A stretch of 64,000 nucleotides of DNA from NCBI GenBank assembly GCA_964651705.1, contig CAZYWZ010000019.1, positions 16,635 to 80,634 on the forward strand. Direction: 5' to 3'. The translations under genes were made by a program, and so were the position numbers. Below the pieces are notes generated by a model. The model did no database searches, was not told the DNA's origin, and was given only the letters and a program-made list of their open reading frames with translations. Below, in pieces: positions 17,162 through 25,674 of the stretch; the first letter of the stretch is position 1, and every line of letters starts with the position of its first letter. The DNA comes from JADLBR01 sp964651705. Lineage in GTDB: Bacteria; Verrucomicrobiota; Verrucomicrobiia; JADLBR01.

Positions 17162-18181
17162 ATGCGAATTCTGAAAACGCTCGCACCCCTCCCGGCCCTC
17201 CTCGCCTTCACCCTCTCCCTGGCCGCCAGTGACGCCCGATGGTTTCAAGACATGGATGCCGCCAAGACCTCCGCGGCAAAGGGGAAATTGGATCTCTTGC
17301 TCGACTTCACCGGTTCCGACTGGTGCGGGTGGTGCATCCGCCTCGAGCAGGAGGTCTTCTCCCAAGAGGCCTTTCAGGACGCCGCACCAAAGGATTTCGT
17401 CCTGGTCAAGATCGACTTCCCGAGGGATCAGACCTCCATCACCCCCGCCATCCGCGCCCAGAACGAAAGGCTCTCCCAGCAATACGGGATCGAGGGTTAT
17501 CCGACGATCATCCTGGCCGACGCCGAAGGACGCCCGTACGCCCAGACCGGATATCAGGAGGGGGGGCCAGAAGCCTACGTCGCCCACCTTCGGGATCTGC
17601 GACAGAGGCGCGTCGCCCGCGATGCCGCCTTCGCCAAGGCACAGTCTGCCCAGGGCATGGACCGGGCGCGCCTGCTGGCCGAGGGCCTCGGCCCCATCGC
17701 CCCGCCCATGCAGGTCGCCTTCTACGGCCCCGAGCTCGACGCGATCGCCGCGATCGACACCGCCGATACCCTAGGCTTCAAGCGTGGCCTCGCGGATGCC
17801 CGCGAGGCCCACGGCGCACGCCGCGCCACCCTCGCGCTCCAAGAGAAGTTCGAGCGCATCGCCGGCCCCCTCATGGAGAAGGTCGGCCCCATGATCACCG
17901 GAGACAAGACCGCCGCCGCCCTCGACGAAATCGATGCCTGGCTCAAAGAGCACGCCGATGCCGAGAGCCTCATCCGCCAGCAGGTCGCCTACCTGAAGGT
18001 CAAGATCCACGGGCGCGAGGAGAATCACGCGGCCGCCCTCGCCGCGCTCGACGATGTCATCGCCATCGACGAGAAAACCGAGTTCGCCGCCATGCTCCAG
18101 GTCAAATTGCGGCCCGCCATACAGGACGCCGTGGAGAAGGCCAAACAGGGCGCCGATTCCGGCGCCCAGATGGCCCAATAG
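17162..18181 (+). CDS. Exported thioredoxin-like protein
   Basis: A 339-residue protein: signal peptide (about 1-23), a thioredoxin-fold domain (about 25-145) with active-site SDWCGWC (Cys55, Cys58) and the cis-Pro loop GYPTIIL (about 116), then an alpha-helical Ala/Glu-rich region of about 190 residues. The long C-terminal helix region is not part of classical thioredoxins and may bind a partner. Likely an extracytoplasmic thiol oxidoreductase or disulfide reductase. ATG 17162 is used since the signal peptide follows it directly; no strong ribosome site is visible. Convergent with the sulfatase gene, 29 bases away. Confidence 0.75.
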   Translation: MRILKTLAPLPALLAFTLSLAASDARWFQDMDAAKTSAAKGKLDLLLDFTGSDWCGWCIRLEQEVFSQEAFQDAAPKDFVLVKIDFPRDQTSITPAIRAQNERLSQQYGIEGYPTIILADAEGRPYAQTGYQEGGPEAYVAHLRDLRQRRVARDAAFAKAQSAQGMDRARLLAEGLGPIAPPMQVAFYGPELDAIAAIDTADTLGFKRGLADAREAHGARRATLALQEKFERIAGPLMEKVGPMITGDKTAAALDEIDAWLKEHADAESLIRQQVAYLKVKIHGREENHAAALAALDDVIAIDEKTEFAAMLQVKLRPAIQDAVEKAKQGADSGAQMAQ

Positions 18182-18210
18182 ACCCACCGGCCCTGCCGGC
18201 CCCGCACCAA

Positions 18211-19560
18211 TCAGTCCCGCGCCATGGCGTCTCGGTCCGCCGCAGAGATCTCGTCGAGCTTCCGGCGCAGTTCCTCGAGTTTGCGGGGCATTTCCGCCGC
18301 GAGATCCTTTCGCTCACCGGGATCATCGGCCAGGTTGTAGAGTTCTATCTTGGCCGTGCCGCCCGCGCCCCGCGCGAGCAACTTCCATTCACCTTCCTGC
18401 ACGGCCCGCGCGCGAAAGCCGGGGCTGGCCCAATAAAGGACCCGCCTCCCGATGGTCCCCGCCCCAGAGATCAACGGCCAAATATCCCTCCCGTCCCACC
18501 GAAGATCCTCCCTGGGAGCGCACCCCGCCAGCCCGCAGAGAGTGGGCATCCAATCAACGATGTGGACGGGTGTCTCAATTCGGCCGGGCGGTAGTCGGCC
18601 GGGCCAACTCGCGACCGTCGGAACCCGGATTCCTCCCTCGTAGAGATCGCCCTTCTGGCCCCTGAGCGGCCGATTGTCTCCCGTCAGACGGCCCATGGGG
18701 TAGTTGTCTGCCGGATACTTCGTGTCGTTGTTCTCGGCGGTGCTGCCGCCATTGTCGCTGGTGAATACGATCAGGGTGCGCTCACGTTTGCCCGCCCGCT
18801 CGACCGCCGCGATGATCCGGCCCACGGCATCATCCAGATGCATGACACATGCCGCGTAGTGCCGCTCCACATCCCCAGAAATGCTCCCCGGCACGCGATC
18901 CAGCCACTCGGGAGGCTCTTTGATCGGCAGATGGACTGCCGTGAAAGGCACGTAGAGGAAAAACGGCCGATCACCCCGGCCCTCGATCCATCGGATTGCC
19001 TCTTGCGCGATAAGGTCGGTGACATGCCCAGGCTCCTCGATCAACTCACCATCGCGGTGCCAGGTCACGCTAAATCCTCCCAGCTTGTAACGATGGTCCC
19101 AGGGCCCGACCCCGCCAGCGAGAGAACCGTACGAATGATCAAAGCCGAAATGATTCGGCCCCCACTCTGGCTTGGAACCGAGATGCCACTTCCCCGTAAT
19201 GCACGTCTCGTAACCCGCCGACTTGAGCGCCCGCGGCAACGTCACCGTGTCCCAGGGCAACGCGCGCTCGTTCTGCGGGTTGGTGACCCCAAATCGACTC
19301 CAGAACCGACCCGTCATCAACCCGGCCCGGGTGGGACTGCACACTGGCGCGACATAATGCCGCACCAGTTCCACCCCGTCGCTCGCGAGCCGATCCAGAT
19401 TCGGGGTCGGCACATTGCCCCCATGGAAAGCCACGTCCGCCCAACCCAGATCGTCCGCCATCATGAAGACAACGTTTGGAGTTGGGTTCTCGGCCACCGT
19501 CACGCCTGCGGAATTCACGAGGATCGCAAACCCCAAAATAAGGAATCGCCGCCAGGCCAT
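18211..19560 (-). CDS. Exported type I sulfatase
   Basis: A 449-residue arylsulfatase-family enzyme with signal peptide (about 1-23). Calcium-binding Asp pair in MADDLGW (about 34-40), and the formylglycine motif PVCSPTRAGLMTGR with Cys74 as the residue converted to formylglycine. GKWHLG (about 124) and FTSDNGG follow as in active enzymes. It removes sulfate esters, probably from polysaccharides, outside the cytoplasm. Needs a formylglycine-generating enzyme; none with the right cysteines is in this window. Divergent from the glycosidase at 19603, with only 42 bases between the starts. Confidence 0.85.
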   Translation of the reverse strand: MAWRRFLILGFAILVNSAGVTVAENPTPNVVFMMADDLGWADVAFHGGNVPTPNLDRLASDGVELVRHYVAPVCSPTRAGLMTGRFWSRFGVTNPQNERALPWDTVTLPRALKSAGYETCITGKWHLGSKPEWGPNHFGFDHSYGSLAGGVGPWDHRYKLGGFSVTWHRDGELIEEPGHVTDLIAQEAIRWIEGRGDRPFFLYVPFTAVHLPIKEPPEWLDRVPGSISGDVERHYAACVMHLDDAVGRIIAAVERAGKRERTLIVFTSDNGGSTAENNDTKYPADNYPMGRLTGDNRPLRGQKGDLYEGGIRVPTVASWPGRLPPGRIETPVHIVDWMPTLCGLAGCAPREDLRWDGRDIWPLISGAGTIGRRVLYWASPGFRARAVQEGEWKLLARGAGGTAKIELYNLADDPGERKDLAAEMPRKLEELRRKLDEISAADRDAMARD

Positions 19561-19567
19561 GGCCGTT

Positions 19568-19596
19568 CTTGTAAACAGATCGCCCGCCTATACAAG
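19568..19596. promoter_or_regulatory. Dyad between divergent sulfatase and glycosidase starts
   Basis: CTTGTA at 19568-19573 and its inverse TACAAG at 19591-19596, with 17 bases between, fill most of the 42-base divergent intergenic region. Both promoters must lie in or next to this dyad, so a shared operator is possible. Six-base arms can arise by chance; this is a weak call. Confidence 0.3.
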
Positions 19597-19602
19597 GGTG
19601 CG

Positions 19603-21516
19603 ATGCGCTATCTCTTGCTGGCCGCAACGATCCTGCCGCTCGCACCCCCCCTTGCTGCGGATTTGCCCAACCGGCTGCTGAACGGCGATTTCGAAGCGGG
19701 CATCAAGCCGTGGCGAGCCCAAGGCCCGCCAGGCGCATTCTCGCAAGGAAACGCGACCGGATCCCGCGGAGGGGGTCACGTGGTTTTCTCGGCACCGCCC
19801 GGCGCCAACAGTTCCCACCTCGATCAGGACGTCTTGCTTCCCACCAACGCGGTCTACGAGGCCTCCGTCAGCGCCATGGCCGAAGGCCAGGGCCTCCGGC
19901 CGGGGCTGCGGGTCGCGAACTCGCAATGGCAGACGCTGGCCCATGCCGAAACCACGGCCGATGGGAAGTGGGCCACGCTCAGGGTTGTATTCGAACCGCC
20001 CCCCGACGGTCGCGTCAAAATCCAACTCTTCGGCGCCGGCCGAGAAAACCGCGGCGCCTTCGCCGGGCGGGCCATGTTCGACGGCGCCACCCTCCTCCCC
20101 CTCTCCCCGGAGCGCGCCCGCGCCGCCCTCACCGCCACCATAACGGTCCACCCCGATCGGCCGGGCCACCGAATCGACCCCCGTTTCTTCGGGGTGAACA
20201 CCCTCTTTTGGATCGAGGACGACGCCTCGCGCGCGGACGGGCAAATCACCGCGGCGCTCAAGGGTTTGCCCTGTGGCCTGATGCGCTTCCCCGGAGGAGA
20301 GGTCGCCGACAATTTCCACTGGCGATCTAATACCCTCGATAACACCAAGGACTTCCCGTTCAAGGATGGCCCCGACAAGCTGGGCTTCGACGAGTTCATC
20401 GCGTGGCGCGACCAGATCGGCGCCGAGGCCATCTGTGTCGTCAATCTCGAATCGGGATTCCTGAGAGGCGACTTGGACTCCGCGATCCGCGAGGCCGCCG
20501 ATTGGGTGCGCTACAGCAATGTCGAAAAAGGTTGCGCGGTCCGGTACTGGGAGATCGGAAACGAATCGGACTTGGCCGGCACCCGTCACCCCCTCCGGGC
20601 CGAAGAATACGCCCGCGCCGTGGCCCGTTTCTCCACCGCCATGAAAGCGGTGGACCCATCGATCCTCGTCGGGGCCCTCGGGCCATTCGGCCCAGACCAC
20701 ACCGCCTTCCTGGACAACCTGACGCCCGATGGCTTGGCTCAGGCCCGCGCCGCGCCGCGCGCACAGCTGAAGCAGAAGGACCGCCCTTTTGCAAAGCGCC
20801 CCTCCCCCGGCCCCGCCTGGTGGCCCACGGTCTGCGACATCGCCGGAGGCCACTTCGACTTCGCCATCATCCATCGGTATGATCCCACGCGTGCCCGATT
20901 CGGTGTCGGACCTGCGACCCCCGTCCGCCCGGGAGAACATGTCAAAGAACTCGACGCCTTCCTCGCCAAGCGTCTCGGCAGAGGGATTCCCATCGCGCTC
21001 ACGGAGTGGAACGCCAACAAGACCGCCGTCCTTTCGCCCGCCGAGCACGGCGTCACCATCGCCGAGATGGCGATGAGCTACCTTGACGCAGGAGTGGACC
21101 TGGCCAACTACTGGCCGATGCGGTACCCCTCCGTCGGCAAGTCCGGCTACCGCGAGATGCTCGATTCGACGACCAACGAGCCGCGCCCCGCCTATCACGC
21201 GCTCCGCCTTTTGGGCGCGCGCGCCGGTCACCGGGTCTTGGCCACCGAGTGCGCCTCGCTGGCCGTGGCCGCCCTCGCGTGCGCCAACCCCGCCCGCGAC
21301 GAAATCACGGTCTTCGCCGCCAACCGATACTCTCACCACCCGATCCCCCTGCGAATCGATGCGCGCGGTTTCCGGCCCATCGAGGCCATCGCCCTCGTCC
21401 CTGCCACCTCCGCCGCGCACGCCGCGATCCTCCCTCTCTCTGTCACCCCACGCGACGCAGGTTGGTCGACCGACCTCCCTCCGCTCGCCTTCGCCAGAAT
21501 CACCCTGCGGGAGTGA
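19603..21516 (+). CDS. Exported clan-A glycosidase, arabinofuranosidase-like, with CBM
   Basis: A 637-residue protein: signal peptide (about 1-19), an N-terminal CBM4/9-type beta-sandwich (LLNGDFEAGIKPW, about 25-165), then a TIM barrel. Barrel landmarks: GLMRFPGGEVADNFHW (about 225), VRYWEIGNESD with the likely acid/base Glu (about 315), and IALTEWNANK with the likely nucleophile Glu (about 467). A C-terminal beta-domain follows. The order matches clan-A enzymes of the GH51/GH39/GH79 kind; alpha-L-arabinofuranosidase is the best guess. ATG 19603 has AAGGG close upstream. Shares its promoter region with the divergent sulfatase, hinting at joint use on sulfated arabinans or similar glycans. 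Confidence 0.75.
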   Translation: MRYLLLAATILPLAPPLAADLPNRLLNGDFEAGIKPWRAQGPPGAFSQGNATGSRGGGHVVFSAPPGANSSHLDQDVLLPTNAVYEASVSAMAEGQGLRPGLRVANSQWQTLAHAETTADGKWATLRVVFEPPPDGRVKIQLFGAGRENRGAFAGRAMFDGATLLPLSPERARAALTATITVHPDRPGHRIDPRFFGVNTLFWIEDDASRADGQITAALKGLPCGLMRFPGGEVADNFHWRSNTLDNTKDFPFKDGPDKLGFDEFIAWRDQIGAEAICVVNLESGFLRGDLDSAIREAADWVRYSNVEKGCAVRYWEIGNESDLAGTRHPLRAEEYARAVARFSTAMKAVDPSILVGALGPFGPDHTAFLDNLTPDGLAQARAAPRAQLKQKDRPFAKRPSPGPAWWPTVCDIAGGHFDFAIIHRYDPTRARFGVGPATPVRPGEHVKELDAFLAKRLGRGIPIALTEWNANKTAVLSPAEHGVTIAEMAMSYLDAGVDLANYWPMRYPSVGKSGYREMLDSTTNEPRPAYHALRLLGARAGHRVLATECASLAVAALACANPARDEITVFAANRYSHHPIPLRIDARGFRPIEAIALVPATSAAHAAILPLSVTPRDAGWSTDLPPLAFARITLRE

Positions 21517-21567
21517 ATTGCCGGCGAGCTTCGCCGTCGGCGCGCGGACGCGCCGCATCACTCCTTT

Positions 21568-21666
21568 GGAACCTCGGCAGCCGCTGCCGCCTGGCACAGG
21601 CGACCCACAGATTCTGTAGGGCATCTCTGAGAGAGGCGCCAACCGAGGGTGAAGCTTCAAGTCAGG
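21568..21666 (+). repeat. Family A interspersed palindromic repeat, copy 3
   Basis: CCGCTGCCGCCTGGCACAGG, core CCACAGATTCTGTAGG, GGCATCTCTGAGAGAGGCGCC and the end GAAGCTTCAAGTCAGG. More diverged than copies 1 and 2. It fills the 200-base gap between the convergent glycosidase and kinase genes and may terminate one or both. Confidence 0.7.
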
Positions 21667-21718
21667 AATCCGCCGGACTTTGTCCGGCCGATTCCCCCGG
21701 CCCTTTCCCGCCCGAACC

Positions 21719-24700
21719 CTATGGGGTGGGCAGCGCCAGCACGCACCGAAATCCCACGATGTCCGACCGCTCGCCGGGCTCCAGCCCACCCCGCCCGGCG
21801 GAGGCCGCATAGACACTCGACAGCCGCCACGCACCCCCGCGCACCACGCGCAAAACGTTGCCCGCCCGGATCGCGGCCATCGCCTTTTCATCCCCATCTG
21901 GCAGCGGATGACCCCCGCCGGCCAGATGGAGCCGATAGGTCTCCTCGGTCAGCCAATCCTGCACCCACTCGCGCACGTTGCCCCCCATGTCGTAGAGCCC
22001 ATGCCGGTTCGCCTTGTAATACCCGACCGGCGCGGTTCGCGGATGATCATCCTCGAACCCCCGCCTCTTGACCTTCGCATCCTTCCCCAGGATCGCCTGC
22101 ACCTCGTCGCCGGCAAGATTCTCAACGCGGCCCGGGGGAGGAACCTCGTCGCCCCAGGGGAACTTCTCCTTGCCCACCGCCGCGTCCCACTCGGCATCGG
22201 TCGGCAACCGATATTCGAGCCCTTCCCTCTTCGATAGCCACGCGCAAAACGCCACGGCGTCCTCCCAACTCACCATCACCACCGGATGGTCCGGACCCTG
22301 CTCAAACGGCGCCGTCCCCGTCCATGCATATCCCGCGTCCTTCACGAACGCATCGAAGTCCTGCACCCGCGTCTCCCACACGCTGAACAAAACCCCTACC
22401 CCCTTGACCGGCACGAACTTCATCCCGAGAGAATTCTCGAACGGCTTGTCCCGCGTGGCGGCGGCCAGCGTCGCCGTCACGATAGGCGAGAGCGACACCG
22501 GTTTGACCGGCGCGATGGCATCGCCCTCCGACCCCGGCACCTCGCCCTTCTCGATCTTGGTCGCGAGCTCCCGCACCTTGAGCGCCGCCTCCAGCCTCGC
22601 CGCACGCGTCAGCCTCAACTCGATCAAACGCAGCGCCGGCGCGGCCCTGCCGATCTCCCTCTTCACCGCAGCCTCCGTCCGGCTCGCGATGAAACCCAGA
22701 TCCCGGTCCACGAAGTAGCGCAGGTTATGGAATTCCGAAGGCATGCGCGCCGAGCTCTCCGGTTTCGGGGTGGCCTGCCCGGCGGCCCATGCTTCCCGTT
22801 CCCGCCGCACCGCGAGCGCACCGTCCAGGTCGCCGCGCGCCGCCACCCGCTTCTCCAACTCCTCCAACTCCGCGACATACTTGGCGATCCGGTCGGCAGA
22901 GGATTGCCTGCCCGAGGCATGGGACTCGCGCAGTGGCGCGACGATCGCATCGACCTCGGCCTCCTCTTCCGGCGTTAGCGCATCCGGCGGCGCCACCGGT
23001 ACCGGCTCCGCCACCATGTTCGTCCCACCCGGCACCACTGCCGGGGCCGCGTTCGACAGTCCCTCCATCGGCGGGGCAGGCTCCCCCACGGATTCCCCCG
23101 GCGCCGGCGCTGCCTCAGCCACGCCAAATACCGAAGGCGCCACAATCGCGCAACGGAACCCCACCCCGACATCTCTCTCTTCGGGTTCGCCCATCAGTCG
23201 GTACGCCGAGGTCAGGGCCGCACCCGCCGAGAGGCGCCAGCCTCCCCCACGGATCACCCGCAGGACGTCACCCTTGCCAATCGCCTGCAACAGGGTGGCC
23301 GAAAACCCCTCGTCTGGCGCGCCGCCCTGACGGTGCCTTTCCAGCACGGCATCCGTGTACCAGTCCTCGACCCACTCGCGCACGTTGCCCCCCATGTCGT
23401 AAATGCCCAGCCCGTTGGCGGCGCAGCTCCCGACCGGGGCGGTCCGCGGGTGCTCGTCGCGCCAACCCGGAATCGCGCTCACGCGCGGATCCGAGGCGTC
23501 GCCCAAGACCGATTCTTCCCCGGCCAGATTCTCCGCGTCCGATGGCGGTGGCCAATCCGAACCCCACGGGTATTTCCCCAACCCCACCGCCGCGTCCCAC
23601 TCCCCGTCGGTCGGCAACCGGTACTCCAGACCCTCCTTCACCCCAAGCCACGAGCAGAACGCCTTCGCATCCACCCAGCTGATCCCGGCCACCGGGTGGT
23701 CGGGACCCTGCTCGAAGGGCGCCTTCCAAAGCCAGCGCCGCCCCGTCGCTTCTGCAAACGCCTGAAAATCGCGCACGCGCGTCTCCCAGACCGCCATCAG
23801 CACCCGCGTCCCCGGAACCGGCACGAATCTCATGCCCAACGAATTCACGAAGGGCTTCTCCCGGGTCGCCCCCGCCAGTTGCTCGGGGGACGCCAACGGC
23901 ACCGCCGCTGGAGCCCCCGCCTCCTTCTTGACCTCGCCGGGTGACCCCGCCGTCCCGTGGGACACTGCCCCGTGCCCGCCCTTTTCCTTCACCGCCGGCT
24001 TCTCCGGCTTCCCGCGGGCCTCCCCCCCTATCTTAGATGCCTTCCGACCGTCCACCCCCCGCGGCACATCCGACTTCCCCGCCGGCGCTGGCGGCTCCCC
24101 GGGCGGGATCTCCTGCGATACCCCGGTGCCCGCTTCGCCTCCCGGCCGCGTCGCAAAATACCCCGCCAGGGCCACCACCACAAAAATCGAGGCGCACGCC
24201 ACCCATATCGGCCACGTCCGCTCCGGCTTCACGTAGACCTCGGCCCCATGTCCCGCCGGCGCCTCCGCCGCCGCGGCGATCACACCCGCCGTGATGCGCG
24301 AACTCGCCTTGTCCCGCTGCCGAACCACCGAATGGCAGTTCTCAAGCGCCTCCAGCAGTTCCTCGTGCGTCGTCGGCCGCTCGTTCGCCGACTTGCCCAT
24401 CAGCCTCCGGATCAGATCCGAGAACGGCTGGCTCAGCGTCGGGTTGCGCATCCGCGGGCTCGGCACGTGCTCGGTGAGCTGCTTGGTCAGGATCGCCCCC
24501 GCCGTCGTCCCGTCGTACGGCACCTGCCCCGTCGCCAGATGGAACAGCGTCGCCCCAAGGCTGTAGAAATCCGTCCGGTGGTCGATCCGCTTGTCACCCC
24601 GCGCCTGCTCGGGCGACATGTAGAGCGGCGTGCCCACGCTCGTGCCCGGCATCGTCAGCGCCACATCCGAGGAGTCTATCTCGTGCATGTGCGCCAGGCC

Positions 24701-25192
24701 GAGATCCGCCAGCTTGATGACGCCCTTGCCCGTCAGCAGGAGGTTATCGGGCTTTACGTCCCGGTGGATCACCCCCGCCTCATGCGCCGCCTGCAGCGCC
24801 AGCGTCACCTCCCGCCCAATCTCGATGCACTCCAGCTCGGAAAATCGCTCCCCGCGCCTCAGGTACGCCCCGAGGCTCAGGCCATCCACCAGCTCCATCA
24901 CGTAGAAGTACGTCCCCTCCGCCTGCCCAAAGTCGTGCACCTGCACCAGATTCGGATGGTTGATCGCCGCCGCCGCCTTCGCCTCCCGCAAAAAGCGCGC
25001 CACCAGATCTCCGCGCGCCGCCAAAGTCGCGCTCATCGCCTTGAGGGCCACCGGGCGATCCAGTGCCACCTGCCGCGCCCGATACACCGTCCCCATCGAG
25101 CCGCGGCCTAGCGCCTTCTCGATCACGTACCCGCCCAGCCGCTTGCCTAGCAACGGATCCTGCGCCGGTTCTGCCTGCGGAGAGTCGCCCAT
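21719..25192 (-). CDS. Membrane Ser/Thr protein kinase fused to two FGE-like domains
   Basis: A 1157-residue protein. ATG 25192 has AGGA 5 bases upstream. The kinase domain (about 17-285) has GRGSMG (29-34), Lys51 in VALKAM, the catalytic loop HRDVKPDN (143-150), DLG at 163-165 instead of DFG, and SVGTPLYMSPEQ. One membrane span follows (about 327-347), then a Pro/Lys/Gly-rich linker. Two extracytoplasmic FGE-sulfatase-fold domains come next (about 455-690 and 905-1150), each with GNVREWV and GFRC. The segment between them is helical. Neither FGE domain shows the cysteine pair that binds copper in true formylglycine enzymes, so they probably sense or bind ligand. Such fusions are typical of Planctomycetes and Verrucomicrobia. 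Confidence 0.85.
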   Translation of the reverse strand: MGDSPQAEPAQDPLLGKRLGGYVIEKALGRGSMGTVYRARQVALDRPVALKAMSATLAARGDLVARFLREAKAAAAINHPNLVQVHDFGQAEGTYFYVMELVDGLSLGAYLRRGERFSELECIEIGREVTLALQAAHEAGVIHRDVKPDNLLLTGKGVIKLADLGLAHMHEIDSSDVALTMPGTSVGTPLYMSPEQARGDKRIDHRTDFYSLGATLFHLATGQVPYDGTTAGAILTKQLTEHVPSPRMRNPTLSQPFSDLIRRLMGKSANERPTTHEELLEALENCHSVVRQRDKASSRITAGVIAAAAEAPAGHGAEVYVKPERTWPIWVACASIFVVVALAGYFATRPGGEAGTGVSQEIPPGEPPAPAGKSDVPRGVDGRKASKIGGEARGKPEKPAVKEKGGHGAVSHGTAGSPGEVKKEAGAPAAVPLASPEQLAGATREKPFVNSLGMRFVPVPGTRVLMAVWETRVRDFQAFAEATGRRWLWKAPFEQGPDHPVAGISWVDAKAFCSWLGVKEGLEYRLPTDGEWDAAVGLGKYPWGSDWPPPSDAENLAGEESVLGDASDPRVSAIPGWRDEHPRTAPVGSCAANGLGIYDMGGNVREWVEDWYTDAVLERHRQGGAPDEGFSATLLQAIGKGDVLRVIRGGGWRLSAGAALTSAYRLMGEPEERDVGVGFRCAIVAPSVFGVAEAAPAPGESVGEPAPPMEGLSNAAPAVVPGGTNMVAEPVPVAPPDALTPEEEAEVDAIVAPLRESHASGRQSSADRIAKYVAELEELEKRVAARGDLDGALAVRREREAWAAGQATPKPESSARMPSEFHNLRYFVDRDLGFIASRTEAAVKREIGRAAPALRLIELRLTRAARLEAALKVRELATKIEKGEVPGSEGDAIAPVKPVSLSPIVTATLAAATRDKPFENSLGMKFVPVKGVGVLFSVWETRVQDFDAFVKDAGYAWTGTAPFEQGPDHPVVMVSWEDAVAFCAWLSKREGLEYRLPTDAEWDAAVGKEKFPWGDEVPPPGRVENLAGDEVQAILGKDAKVKRRGFEDDHPRTAPVGYYKANRHGLYDMGGNVREWVQDWLTEETYRLHLAGGGHPLPDGDEKAMAAIRAGNVLRVVRGGAWRLSSVYAASAGRGGLEPGERSDIVGFRCVLALPTP

Positions 25193-25674
25193 CGTCCTGA
25201 TTCGCGTCAGGTTGCCAACCCCCCGCCCGACTTCAAAGACCAAAGTTTGAGGGCCGAAAGCGCCCCAAAATCTTTGCGTAAGGCTTTCTCCTCGATCGGC
25301 GCGCCCCCGACAAGCCGTATAGGATACGCGCACAGCATCCTGTCGCGTCTTGTAGGGCGCGGATTCCCATCCGCGCCGCGCACGGTCCCGCCGGTCGCAC
25401 GCGGCGCGAACGGGATTTCGCGCCCCACATCCCCAGGCGTTGCGTCCTCGGATACTCGCTTACCCGAGGATCTGCGGCGCACGATTCCCCCTTGACTCCA
25501 TCCCCGGTCCCCGCCATCCTGCCTTTTCGCCTCAAGGCGGCTCGCGAGCGTCCCCGGTGCGCCGGGCCCGAGGAAGCCCACCGGGTGGTGGGCCGGGTCC
25601 AACCGTGTGACACCCCGCGCCCGTGACCCGCCCGAACGCCGGCGACCTGCCGGACGAAAAGGCGAACACCCCCT
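25193..25674. other. Divergent intergenic region and rpsA leader
   Basis: Separates the kinase gene from rpsA. It contains a perfect 9-bp inverted repeat around TCCC (GGCGCGGAT at 25356-25364, ATCCGCGCC at 25369-25377). It also has a possible -35 TTGACT at 25492-25497, for which the best -10 at 17 bases is only CATCCT. Promoters for both genes must be here, but none is convincing. No small gene seen. Confidence 0.4.

Noticed and set aside
21719..25192. Sulfatase-maturing enzyme for the two sulfatases
   Set aside because: Both FGE-fold domains lack the catalytic cysteine pair, and they are fused to a kinase.
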